Part shown: piece after piece, positions 48,130-59,537 of the stretch
Layout: every line of letters begins with the position of its first letter
How positions within the stretch are numbered: the first letter of the stretch is position 1
Program-made: the position numbers and the translations under genes
From: Narthecium ossifragum
Lineage: Eukaryota; Streptophyta; Magnoliopsida; Dioscoreales; Nartheciaceae
Direction: 5' to 3'
Length of the DNA stretch: 64,000 nucleotides
NCBI GenBank assembly: GCA_963920575.1
Contig: OY986966.1
Coordinates: forward strand, 14,091,297-14,155,296
Notes under the pieces: model-generated
What the model saw: the letters and a program-made list of their open reading frames with translations, nothing else
What the model was told of the DNA's origin: nothing
The model's database searches: none

Positions 48130-49777
48130 GAAGATGTAATGATAAGATAAAGTTAACGAAAGAAATCAAGATTTGAATGAGGCTAGGCTTCAGTAATCAC
48201 TTCACTCGGATTTAGGTTCTTCTCTTCTCAATGGTTCATATGGTACTCAGTTAAGGGATTCACATCCCAATCACCTTAACCGGAAGATATAGAATTATGA
48301 ATCTGATAAAATATATAATTGTCTCTTCCTACGATTGGTTTTTCCTTTTTATAGTTCTAACTTCATCCAACCAAACCTAGAATACACAATACCGGTTGTC
48401 ACTACAGGCAACGCGCAGCAAAAGTTCATCGGGACAAAGCCCTAACTCTAACCGGATCTCTAAGAATACACTACCAACTCTCACAATCGGCAATGCATAG
48501 CAAAGATCTCACGGTATAGAGCCCCAACCTTATCTAACCAGATCCCTAAGAATACACAATACCAGCTGTCACTACGGGCAATGCATAGCAAAGTTCTCAC
48601 GAGACTCGGTAGGAGAATCAAAGGAGATAACTATGGAATCACAATATCATAAAAGAAGCATGACTGGATTTATAATAATGTTTAACCACAAAGCAATCTG
48701 TGAAGATCCAATACATAAGAAGAGTTTAACAATAAAGATTAAAAACTATGAACCATTGTTGGAGAAGAAGCCCTAGTCCTCGCTAGATCATCCGTCCGCC
48801 ATGCCCGTGGATTACTCGGCCATGGATGGAGATTCCTTCATCTTCTTCCCTTAGGAAACGTCCAGAAAGAGCCTCCAAAAACGTCCAAGAAATCCCCCTC
48901 AAACCCTAGAAAGAGTCCTATTTATAGCCCCAAAGTCTCTCCATCAACGGATTTGATCTGAACCGTTGATTTAATTCACTGGGAACGTCCGATCGATCCT
49001 CCTCGGGATGTTGGATCGATCGGTCTCATTAAAATCTTCAACTTCTATTCACGCCCGAGTCCGATCGATCGGACTAAGGGAGTCGGATCGATCGATTTCG
49101 TAAAAATCCTCCGTCTCTGGCTATTCCCGAGTCCGATCGATGGACGGATCGATCGAACTGTGTTCCTCTAAAAAGCATACGTTCTGTCAACCTTTAATTC
49201 CCAAGTCCGATCGATCAAATTATGAGTGTTGGATCGATCGGTTGAGTAAAAATCCGTCGTTTTTGGCTTTTCCCGAGTCCGATCCATCGGACCATTGGTG
49301 TCGGATCGATCGGACCCCATAGGAGGGATGGATGGATCGATTGGACCATGTTCAGCCAAAAAACACATGTTCTGTCACGATTCTGCGTGGTCCGATCGAT
49401 CGGCGGATCGCTCGGACTTCCAGCTTATTTTCTGTCCTGCCATTCAGACTGCGCCATTGGTACTAAAATTGCAGTAACTTCCTCTAGGAACCTCGGAATC
49501 ACGAACCGTAAAATTCTCCAGAATCTAGACTTCAAGAGATTTCCAACCATATGTGGTACATCATCTGGTTCTTCATGATCAGGTACAGATTAATTTTTGA
49601 AGTTGATCCATATACTCTTTTCAGCTTCTTTTAGCCCCAATTTCTTGCATTTTCCAAACAACCATGTGAAGCAACATATAGATGTAAAAATAGTAATAAA
49701 TATGTTGATTAAGGATAATAATCTAGTAATTGAGATAGTTATAAGACTGTTCAGAGTGCACTTTCATGCACTCATCA

Positions 49778-51020
49778 CACCCCCCAACCAGCTTATTGCT
49801 AGTCTCTAGCAATTCAAAGCGCATATAATATAATTAAGCACACTAACGGTTCAAGGATGTAGACATGCCTGATAAAAATTCTACCTTATCAAGTCGATAG
49901 TGTTTTATGCAGTACAGAGCATGAAAACTCCTTATACTCATACACATACTACCAACACATGAAATCAACTTCTACACATCAAAACATGCTAATCACCATC
50001 CAGAAGAACACATGTGACGTGACAAATAAATGTTACGTGCAGAAGCAACTTCTACCCACCATTAGTCTAAACACACTACTATCTTCATGACCAATCATCC
50101 AACCCTCGCACTTTAAGTATAGCATGCTCTTTCTTTCTCTTTTTTTTTGTTTTCAACTATCAGACACTTTGCCTTTTTACGCGAGCACTCTCCGCTTCTT
50201 GAGGCGCAGAGACTCGGTTACTTAACAAAACACTTAATAGTTTTTTTTTTTTTATAGCTATAAGTGGCTCTACCTTTTTACGCGAGCTCCCTGCTTCCTG
50301 AGGCAAGAACACCCGGGTACTCAGTAGATCACTTAATAGTTGTTTAGGCACAGCTTGAACAAGCTCCAGAACTTTTTCTCTTTTTTTTTTTCTTTGCAGG
50401 CAATACTCAACACTAGCTAATGTTGAAATCATGGTCTAGATTGACAATAGCATGCTCATTCCTCTAGTGAGTATAATTACCACTGCACATAAAGTGTTCG
50501 TGTGTGGATCACATGATGTTCTACCTTCAGGTTATCATGCATGCAATCAATGTATATGCCAATCCATATGAAAGCAACATGTATAATAAGCATAAAAATT
50601 TCAGCTCATGTACAATTTCTAGTAACATAATCAATTCAACACTATTAAACTCAAAAGGTAGCATGCATAAGGTCATGCATGCCAACACCCCCCAACCTGA
50701 AATTCACATTGTCCTCAATGTGTGCTAATCATGTAAATAAGCAGAAGGGTAGTGGCTGAAATTTCATATATGACAGAAATAAAAATAGGAAATCGAAATA
50801 AGAGCGAGGCCACCTGACAGAATATCGATTATCTCCACAAGGCTCCTCATGGTGGCCGAATTTCTCATCTCTAGAATAGTGGTCGAATTCCTCAAGCAAG
50901 GCAAACGGTGGTCCAACATCCTAAGAAATAAGAGAGCAAACAAAAACAAATGAAAACAAAAGCAAACAAACTAAAACAAACTAACCTAATCAAAAAGGGA
51001 AATGATAGATAGGAGAAAGA
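49778..51020 (-). other. Athila-2 3' non-coding region
   Basis: Polypurine tract, hairpin TTGCTAG-TCT-CTAGCAA (49796-49812), poly-A/T runs, and the same two TTTTTACGCGAG-containing units (near 50175 and 50275) as in Athila-1. The 90-codon minus-strand frame across these units (50160-50432) is not conserved in Athila-1. No envelope-like gene. Confidence 0.7.
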
Positions 51021-54000
51021 TCATCCCTCGTAGACAGAGTCTACGAGAGAAACGGTGTGCTCCTCAGGGTCTGCTTTCTCTGGAATCTGTTTCAAACGTT
51101 GTCCATTAACCGTAAACAACCTCCCATCCTTTGGGTCTTCAACTTCCACAGCCCCATTCTCAAATATTCTACTAACGGTGAATGGGCCTGTCCAGCGTGA
51201 TCTCAGCTTCCCAGGATGAAGGTGCAGGCGTGCGTCATACAGATAAGCTTGCTGTCCGACTTGAAACGTCTTTCGCAAGATCTTCTTGTCATGGTAGGCC
51301 TTTATCTTTGCCTTGAAAATCCTAGAACTCTCATAAGCATCATTCCTGAGTTCCTCTAGCTCAGACAGCTGGAGTTTCCGTTCCTGACCTGCAACATCCA
51401 AAGTAAGATTTAATGACTTAATAGCCCAATATGCCTTATGTTCTAATTCGACTGGAAGATGACATAGTTTTCCATAAACAAGGCGAAACGGTGACATCCC
51501 CAGGGTAGTCTTGTAGGCAGTGCGATATGCCCATAACACGTCTGATAGCCTCAAGGACCAGTCCTTTCGGTTGGGGCTCACTGTCTTCTCCAGGATTTGC
51601 TTTATCTCTCTATTGGCTAATTCAGCTTGGCCATTCGTCTGTGGATGATAAGCAGTGGAAATCTTATGTGTCACTCCATACCTGCGCATCAAAGTCTCAA
51701 AAGAGCGGTTACAAAAATGGGATCCTTGGTCACTAATAATGACCCTAGGAGTACCAAATCTAGACAAAACATGCTCTTTAAGAAACTTGATGACAGTGGA
51801 ATGATCATTATTCCTACATGCAATAGCCTCCACCCACTTAGAAACATATTCCACAGCCAACAATATATATAAATAGCCAAAAGAAGAAGGGAAGGGTCCC
51901 ATAAAGTCTATACCCCAACAATCAAAAATCTCGACAGCTTGAATTGGGTTCAAAGGCATCATGTGTCTTCTAGATAAAGCTCCTAGTGTTAGGCATCTAG
52001 CACAGGATTTGCAGAAACTATTAACATCACGAAACATAGTAGGCCAGTAAAAACCACATTGAAGAATTTTAGCAGCAGTCTTTTTCATCGAAAAATGGCC
52101 TCCACATGCATGAGAGTGACAGAATGTAATGATGCTTTCGATTTCATAATCAGGGACACACCTGCGCATAATCTGGTCAGGACAATACTTAAACAGACAA
52201 GGATCATCCCAATAAAATTTCTTTACCTCAACAAAGAATCTACGCTTATCTTGCGCACTCCAAAATGAAGGGATCTCACCTGTCGCTAAGTAATTAACAA
52301 TGTGCGCATACCAGGGCAGTCTTGCAACTGAAAAGAGTTGCTCATCAGGGAAGTCATCCATGATTGGTGGCTCATCTTCCGCTACTTCCACCATCATCCT
52401 TGATAGGTGATCAGCAACAACGTTCTCCACGCCCTTTTTATCTTTGATGGAGATATCGAATTCCTGTAAGATTAATATCCAACGAATTAGGCGCGCTTTA
52501 GCATCCTTCTTGGTGAGAAGGTACTTAAGTGCGGCATGATCAGTGAAAATAGTAATGGGAGAACCAATCAAATAAGCACGAAACTTGTTGAATGCAAAGA
52601 CTATAGCCAATAGTTCTTTCTCAGTGGTAGAATAATTCATCTGTGCATTATTCAAGGTTCGGCTAGCATAATGAATAACATGAGGTTTACCATCTTTTCG
52701 CTGTCCTAAAACAGCTCCCACAGCAAAATCACTTGCATCACACATCAATTCAAAAGGAAGGCTCCAATCGGGTGGTTGCACAATAGGTGCGGAAGTCAAT
52801 TTATCAATCAAGGCTTGAAAAGCCTTCTGACAATCAATAGTCCACTCAAAAGGGGTATCCTTTATCAACAGATTACACAAAGGACGAGCAATGGCAGAAA
52901 AATTTTGAATGAATCTCCTGTAAAAACCAGCATGCCCTAGAAAGGATCTAACATCTTTAACGGTCTTTGGCACAGGAAGATTTGAGATGAGATCGATTTT
53001 TGATCGATCTACCTCAATGCCTTTGGAAGAGACAATATGGCCCAACACAATGCCTGAGGGCACCATGAAGTGACACTTTTCCCAATTAAGCACAAGGTTC
53101 TTCTCCTCACACCTGCTCAAGACTCTCTTTAAGTTTTTCAAGCATGCATCAAAAGTATTACCAAATACAGTCAAGTCATCCATATATACTTCCATACATT
53201 CCTCGATCATATCAGCAAACATACTCATCATACAACGCTGAAAAGTAGCAGGAGCATTACATAATCCAAATGGCATTCTACGGAAAGCATAAGTACCAAA
53301 AGGACAAGTAAAAGTAGTTTTTTCCTGATCCTCTAAAGCAATCTCAATCTGATAATATCCAGAATAACCGTCGAGAAAACAATAAAAAGGATGTCCAGCT
53401 ACTCTCTCTAAAATCTGATCTAGAAAAGGCAGTGGAAAATGATCCTTACGGGTGGCAGCATTCAATTTTCTATAATCTATGCACATACGCCATCCTGTCA
53501 CCAATTTAGTGGGGACAAAGTCTCCACTTTCATTTTTAACAACGGTGACACCATATTTCTTAGGCACAACCTGTGTAGGGCTCACCCATTTGCTATCAGC
53601 AATGGGGTAGATAATCCCTGCATCTAATAATTTCAACACTTCAGTTTTGACTACCTCTTTCATTGTAGGGTTCAACCTACGCTGAGGATCCCTACGAGGT
53701 ACAGCCCCTTGTTCAAGATTAATCATATGGGAACATATCAAGGGACTAATACCTTTCAGATCTGCTATACTCCATCCAATAGCTGATTTATGCTCATTCA
53801 ACATGCTAAGTAATTGCTCACCTTGCTCTGCAGTTAATGCTGAAGAAATAATCACTGGGTATGTATCACCTAGACCAAGATAGGCGTGCTTTAATCTTTG
53901 AGGAAGCGGCTTCAGGTCCAGTTTGGGCGGCTCTATTGATGATGGTGTTGGTGGCTGTCCTCTTTCTGGCAGTTCTTCAAACTTTGGATTCCATGGGCCT

Positions 54001-55147
54001 GCAAAAGAACAATGTTCCAAATTTTTACACATACCATAAACATCAACATTTTCATCCAAATCTAATTCAAGAAAATTAATTTCAGTTGTAGCAAACTCCT
54101 CTTCAGTGAGCAAATCGATCTGGTAAGTCTGCTGGCATTCATCATCCTCATCAGGATGCTTAGCAACATTAAAAACATTAATTTCTAAAGTCATATTCCC
54201 AAAAGTTAATTTTATCAAACCATTCCTGCAATTAATTATAGCATTAGCAGTAGCAAGAAACGGTCTACTTAAGATAATGGGAATCCTAGAATCAGCAGTT
54301 ACTATAGCCTGAGTATCCAAGACTAAGAAATCAACAGGATAATAAAATTTATCTATTTGAACAAGCACATCCTCAACTACTCCTCGTGGAGTTTTCGTGG
54401 ATCTATCTGCCAATTGCAAAATCACATATGTCGACTTAATCTGTCCCAAACCAAGTTGCAAGTAAACAGAATATGGCATCAAATTAACACTTGCACCAAG
54501 ATCTAATAAATCTTGTCCTACTTCATGCTTTCCAATGAAACAAGATACAGTAGGACATCCAGGATCCTTATATTTAGGAGGAATCCTATGCTGAAGCAAT
54601 GCACTAACCTGCTCTGTTAAAAATACAGTTTTCTTTACATGATGTCGTCTCTTCATAGTGCATAAATCTTTAATCACTTTAGCATATATAGGGATTTGCT
54701 TAATAACATGCAAAAGAGGAAGGTTTACCTTAACTTGCCGAAGATGCTCCAAAACTTCGTTGTTGGGCTCCATAGTAAATTTAGTGGATTTCAATGCCTG
54801 AGGGAAAGGGACACGTACCTGAAAGTCACCTGATGTAGGGCCATCTGGATGATCGTCTCTACATGGTTCTCATCAATCCGGTCCTCTTCTTCAACAACAA
54901 TAGGAGGTTCGGTGGGCTCTTGTGAAGGGCTTTTTGTTGTTTTCCTGCTTCTTGTAGTTATGGCATTCATCTCCTTCACATTATTTTGCTCAACACTAGA
55001 TACCTGCGTTTGTTGAGGTTGAGCTGGGAACTTCCCTCGTTCATGCACGCTCAAAGAGTTGATCAGCTTCGTGATCTGGCTCTTGATCTCTTGAATATCC
55101 TCCTTCCTTTCCTTAGATTCCTGCACAATCATAGATTTCAGTTCCTG
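51021..55147 (-). pseudogene. Athila-2 pol, nearly intact (1257-codon open frame)
   Basis: The frame 54794-51021 runs without a stop through protease ([12 protein letters not shown]), RT ([32 protein letters not shown]), RNase H ([24 protein letters not shown]), integrase zinc finger, and DDE motifs ([33 protein letters not shown]) to the SLVDSVYEG end. The N-terminal 110 codons (MIVQESKERKEDIQEIKS...ITTRSRK) lie in another frame (55132-54791) because one base is missing near 54850 compared with Athila-1. It is the best preserved transposon gene in the window. Listed as a pseudogene only for that frameshift and the broken gag. Confidence 0.88.
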
Positions 55148-56436
55148 TAAATTATCATTAAATATAGGTTTGAAAAAGGCTTATTAGGTGGCGGTTGATG
55201 ATGCTCGTTGCTCTGTGGAGCGTTCAACTTCCAGCTGAAGTTCGGATGCTCTCGCCATCCTGGATTATACGTCTCTGAGTAGGGAGTGTACGGCCTCCTG
55301 AATCCGCCTACAGCGTTGCAATGCTCGTCGTACCCACCTCTCATCTCACCAAAGGTGGGGCAATCTTCAGTCTGGTGGTCCACGCCTTGGCAGATCGCAC
55401 ACGACCCAGCCGGCCTTGTAGGTTCATTGTATGGAGAGGTCCGGGCTGCCATCATATCTTTGGTCTTTAATAGCTCCAGCTCCCTTGTTAGACTCTCCAC
55501 TTTAGCCTTGAGTGCATCCTCTTCCCGCAGCTAATAAATTCCTCCACCTGGTTGCTGCGGTGGTGGTCTGGCCCTGTTTGTACTTTCTGTTGCATTCGGT
55601 CCAGTCCATGTATGAGCTTTCTCAGCAAGCTCAGTCAAGTATTCAATTGCTGCATCAGGATCTTTTTGCAAAAATTCACCATTACACATCATCTCAACAA
55701 ATTGACGTTCTCAAACAGTTAAACCCTCATAAAAATAACTAACAAGACGCCAACTTTCATATCCATGATGGGGACATAAATTCAACATATCTTTAAATCG
55801 TTCCCACGCCTGATACAAAGTTTCACTATCCTTCTGTTTGAAGGTCGCAATATATCTTTTAAGTGCGTTCGTTTTGTGTTGTGGGAAATACTTGGTGAGA
55901 AATATCGGTGTCATTTCAGCCCAAGATCTTATAGATTGTGGCCTCAAGGAATATAACCAACTCTTTGCTCTATCCTTCAGTGAGAAGGAAAAGAACTTAA
56001 GTCGGATCATATCTAGTGCACCTGGTTGGCCATGGAAGGTCGCTACTACTTCCTCAAACTCCCTAATATGCACATATGGATTTTCATTCTCCAACCCATG
56101 AAAGGTAGGAAGCAACTGAATCATGCCAAGTTTAAAGTCAACATGTGCTGCATTAGGTGGAAACATGATGCATGAAGGTGTAGCAGTGCGTGTTGGATGC
56201 AAATATTCTTGCAAACTCCTAGGAGCTTGTTGTTCCTCGTGCTTAGCCATAATGAAAGTATGATGTGAAGTTTGTGACTGTGCGTCAAAGAGATCAGCAA
56301 TATATGTCTCACTATCAGAAGTTTCAGAATCACCCTCGGGGCGTCTAGCAAATCTGCCTAGTTCGTCTCTATACCGAGGCATACACCAGCAAACACGCAA
56401 TCCAAAAGATGCGAACCAACTAAAGAAAATAAACAA
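55148..56436 (-). pseudogene. Athila-2 gag (broken)
   Basis: Same protein as Athila-1 gag, with three lesions. A TGA at about 55711 replaces Arg after YEGLTV. A TAG at 55531-55533 replaces CAG of IYQLREED. A deletion of about 31 bp near 55170 shifts the C-terminal frame. The zinc knuckle CAICQGVDHQTEDC survives in the downstream open part (55500-55138). The hydrophobic MFIFFSWFASFG leader is present at the upstream end, followed by MPRYRDELGRFARR. Confidence 0.85.
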
Positions 56437-56613
56437 AAATAATATTTGAAACTAGACTTACTAACTAAAACTGAATAAAAGAAAACAATCTTAATAGAGA
56501 AGAAAGATCAAATCTGCAATAAAAAAAAATAAAAACTAAAGAAAATGAACGAAGTTACTGCTTTCGGTGTCTACAATCACTGTAATCTGATTCTGGCGCT
56601 TTTCTGAACCGTC

Positions 56614-56631
56614 TCCCCGGCAACGGCGCCA
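56614..56631 (-). other. Athila-2 primer-binding site (tRNA-Asp)
   Basis: The minus strand reads TGGCGCCGTTGCCGGGGA, identical to the Athila-1 site, five bases from the LTR edge at 56637. Confidence 0.88.
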
Positions 56632-56636
56632 ATTTT

Positions 56637-58441
56637 TGATGTCGCTCAAATGTGTCACGCACAGCGGTCGCGGTGCAGTACAGCATAAGAGAGGTCGAAT
56701 CCCACAGAGAGACAAGCAGGAAAGATCCAGAAATACAGATAATAATATGTTGAAGACAATCAAGAGTGATAAAAGTTAAGAAAGTAGATCGAAGATGTAA
56801 TGATAAGATAAAGTTAACGAAAGAAATCAAGATTTGAATGAGGCTAGGCTTCAGGAATCACTTCACTCGGATTTAGGTTCTTCTCTTCTCAATGGTTCAT
56901 ATGATACTCAGTTAGGGGATTCACATCCCAATCACCTTAACCGGAAGATATAGAATTATGAATCTGATAAAATATATAAATGTCTCTTCCTACGATTGGT
57001 TCTTCCTTTTTATAGTTCTAACTTCATCCAACCAAACCTAAGAATACACGATACCGGCTGTCACTACAGGCAACGCGCAGCAAAAGTTCATCGGGACAAA
57101 GCCCTAACTCTAACCGGGTCTCTAAGAATACACAATACCAACTCTCACAATCGGGAATGCATAGCAAAGATCTCACGGTATAGAGCCCCAACTTTATCTA
57201 ACGAGATCCCTAAGAATACACAATACCAACTGTCACTACGGGCAATGCATAGCAAAGGTCTCACGAGACTCGGTAGGAGAATCAAAGGAGATAACTATGG
57301 GATCACAATATCATAAAAGAAGCATGACTGGATTTATAATAATGTTTAACCACAAAGCAATCTGTGAAGATCCAATACATAAGAAGAGTTTAACAATAAA
57401 GATTAAAAACTATGAACCATTGTTGGAGAAGAAGCCCTAGTCCTCGCTAGATCATCCGTCCGCCATGCCCGCGGATTACTCGGCCATGGATGGAGATTCC
57501 TTCATCTTCTTCCCTTAGGAAACGTCCAGAAAGAGCCTCCAAAAACGTCCAAGAAATCCCCCTCAAACCCTAGAAAGAGTCCTATTTATAGCTCCAAAGT
57601 CTCTCCATCAACGGATTTGATCTAAACCGTTGATTTAATTCACTGGGAATGTCCGATCGATCCTCCTCGGGATGTTGGATCGATCGGTCTCATTAAAATC
57701 TTCAACTTCTATTCACGCTCGAGTCCGATCGATCGGACTAAGGGAGTCGGATCGATCGATTTCGTAAAATTCCTCCGTCTCTGGCTATTCCCGAGTCCGA
57801 TCGATGGACGGATCGATCGAACTGTGTTCCTCTAAAAAGCATACGTTCTGTCAACCTTTAATTCCCAAGTCCGATCGATCGAATTATGAGTGTTGGATCG
57901 ATCGGTTGAGTAAAAATCCGTCGTTTTTGGCTTTTCCCGAGTCCGATCGATCGGACCATTGGTGTCGGATCGATCGGACCCCATAGGAGGGATGGATGGA
58001 TCGATCGGACCATGTTCAGCCAAAAAACACATGTTCTATCACGATTCTGCGTGGTCCGATCGATCGGCGGATCGCTCGGACTTCTAGCTTATTTTCTGTT
58101 TTGCCATTCAGACTGCGCCATCGGTACTAAAATTGCCTTAACTTCCTCTAGAAACCTCGGAATCACGAACCGTAAAATTCACCAGAATCTAGACTTCAAG
58201 AGCTTTCCAACCATATATGGCACATCATCTGGTTCTTCATGAGCAGGTACAGATTAATTTTTGAAGTTGATCCATATACTCTTTTCAGGTTCTTTTAGCC
58301 CCAATTTCCTGCATTTTCCAAACAACCATGTGAAGCAACATATAGATGTAAAAATAGTAATAAATATGTTGATTAAGGATAATAATCTAGTAATTGAGAT
58401 AGTTATAAGACTGTTCAGAGTGCACTTTCATGCACTCATCA
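56637..58441 (-). repeat. Athila-2 5' LTR
   Basis: A 1.8-kb LTR, TGATGTCGC...CTCATCA, nearly identical to the central LTR, with a CCGATCGATCGG-type array (57650-58080). The short frames within it are repeat artefacts. It is followed by CTTCC (58442-58446), which is one base different from CTCCC left of 34113. The flanking transposons differ, so this near-match is probably chance. Confidence 0.87.
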
Positions 58442-58735
58442 CTTCCTCACCACCTCTATCATGCAGGAACCGTCCTCCTCCAGAGCCGCGCCCTCCCCCA
58501 TGGACTGAAGATCCATCATAGTCAACGTGTGGACCCTCCGATCTCCCAGTCAAGGCATCCATCCGTCGTAGAATTTCTTGCATGGTACCGTCGATGCTTG
58601 TGAATCTTGCTTCTAGAACACTGATCCGTTCGCCGGCAGCGGCCATGACCGCCTGCTTCTCTTCCGCATCTTGCTCGAGCGCGTCGAGGCGTTCCTTGTT
58701 CGCACCCACCATCGTGCCAGGATCAAGGCTCTGGT
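58442..58735 (-). pseudogene. Gag N-terminal fragment of a small gypsy element
   Basis: The minus-strand frame from 58712 starts MVGANKERLDALEQDAEEKQ and continues as a coiled-coil-like stretch (SVLEARFTSIDGTMQEILRRMDAL) and a Gly-rich tail, as at the N-terminus of many plant gypsy gags. It ends where the Athila LTR begins at 58441. A likely primer site, TGGTACCAGAGC, lies just upstream of the Met on the minus strand (about 58727-58738). A Reina-like chromovirus is possible from the small LTR, but no RT is present to prove it. Confidence 0.55.
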
Positions 58736-58761
58736 ACCAATTGATAGAAACCGGATTGTCC

Positions 58762-59113
58762 TGTTAAAAATAAAAGATGGAAAAACCTCTGTTGATGGCC
58801 GAGGAGACCCCAAACCTTCCAATTTATGGCTGAAAGAACCCCCAATATTATTGCTGATAAGAAACTCCACAAGGAAGACAGACCTTCTCTCTACCCCAAA
58901 AGATAACCCTAGACTTACAACTCTCTGCTTAAATAAAGCTCTGCTACTACAGACCATAATCCCCACGACACCTACACATCACCCATACTAATCCGACTCA
59001 AACCTAGTTAATTAAACTAATATGTATGACTCCTACTCAACCTAGCATACTCATACTCCTAATGGTACTTGGGATTTGGCTTCTTTGCTCGGCCGGATCT
59101 CCTGGCTCTATCA
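58762..59113 (-). repeat. Short LTR (about 352 bp) of the small gypsy element
   Basis: On the minus strand this runs TGATAGAGCC...TTTTTAACA, i.e. TG...CA, and is followed after about 20 bases by the primer-site-like sequence and gag start. Its small size separates it from the 1.7-2.9-kb LTRs elsewhere in the window. No second copy is present to confirm the ends. Confidence 0.5.
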
Positions 59114-59537
59114 ATATCAAACCTAATAAATAGATTGCAATGAATAATAAAGTAGTAGGCCTCCTAGCAATTAGACAAGACAATATGATACTTTACTAAT
59201 TAATATGATATTTTCTAGTGATCTTTAAATTTATTCAATATGGTACTTTACTAATTTAATCAAGCGTTGAGTAAAACCGATGGAAAGGAAAGATGATTAT
59301 CTCTTGGAGAAAGGAATACCGATTCCTCTTCCAAAAGGAGAGCTCAATAAACCCTATTCCATTTAATGTGCTTAAAAAGCCAATCAAATGCGAGGATGAG
59401 AGTCGTGATTTCCTCTCCCTCTCCCTCTCCCTCTCACATTCCCATGCTCAAACATACAACCAAATGCAACCCAAGTAATTTTTTAAAAAACCAACAAGCG
59501 AGAAAGGAAACTTTTCTAGAGATGCCTTCGGCTATAG
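59114..59537 (+). other. Intergenic spacer
   Basis: AT-rich unique-looking sequence between the last retrotransposon and the MITE. A CTCTCC microsatellite lies at 59412-59435. No gene or repeat family was recognised. Confidence 0.5.

Larger units (their letters stand above)
42621..49777 (-). repeat. Central Athila LTR, shared by both elements and interrupted
   Basis: Two pieces (42621-42779 and 48130-49777) make a 1.8-kb LTR once Tekay-2 and one GAAGA copy are removed. On its left it adjoins the primer site of Athila-1, serving as its 5' LTR. On its right it adjoins the polypurine tract of Athila-2, serving as its 3' LTR. Length and palindrome arms (CCGATCGATCGG, 48989-49417) match the right LTR rather than the left one. 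Confidence 0.88.
34113..58441 (-). mobile_element. Tandem Athila-type gypsy pair sharing a central LTR
   Basis: The order on the + strand is LTR (34113-35778), internal domain, LTR (42621-49777, interrupted), internal domain, LTR (56637-58441). All run on the minus strand and each LTR reads TGATG...CATCA. Both internal domains have the tRNA-Asp primer site, gag, protease-RT-RNase H-integrase and a 3' non-coding stretch with no envelope-like gene. The Athila call rests on the primer site, the DLGASVN protease and the RT wording. The two outer flanks belong to different host transposons, so this is not one simple insertion. Confidence 0.88.

Noticed and set aside
34108..58446. CTCCC/CTTCC as a target duplication of the Athila tandem
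   Set aside because: One mismatch, and the two flanks belong to different transposons, so the similarity is likely chance.
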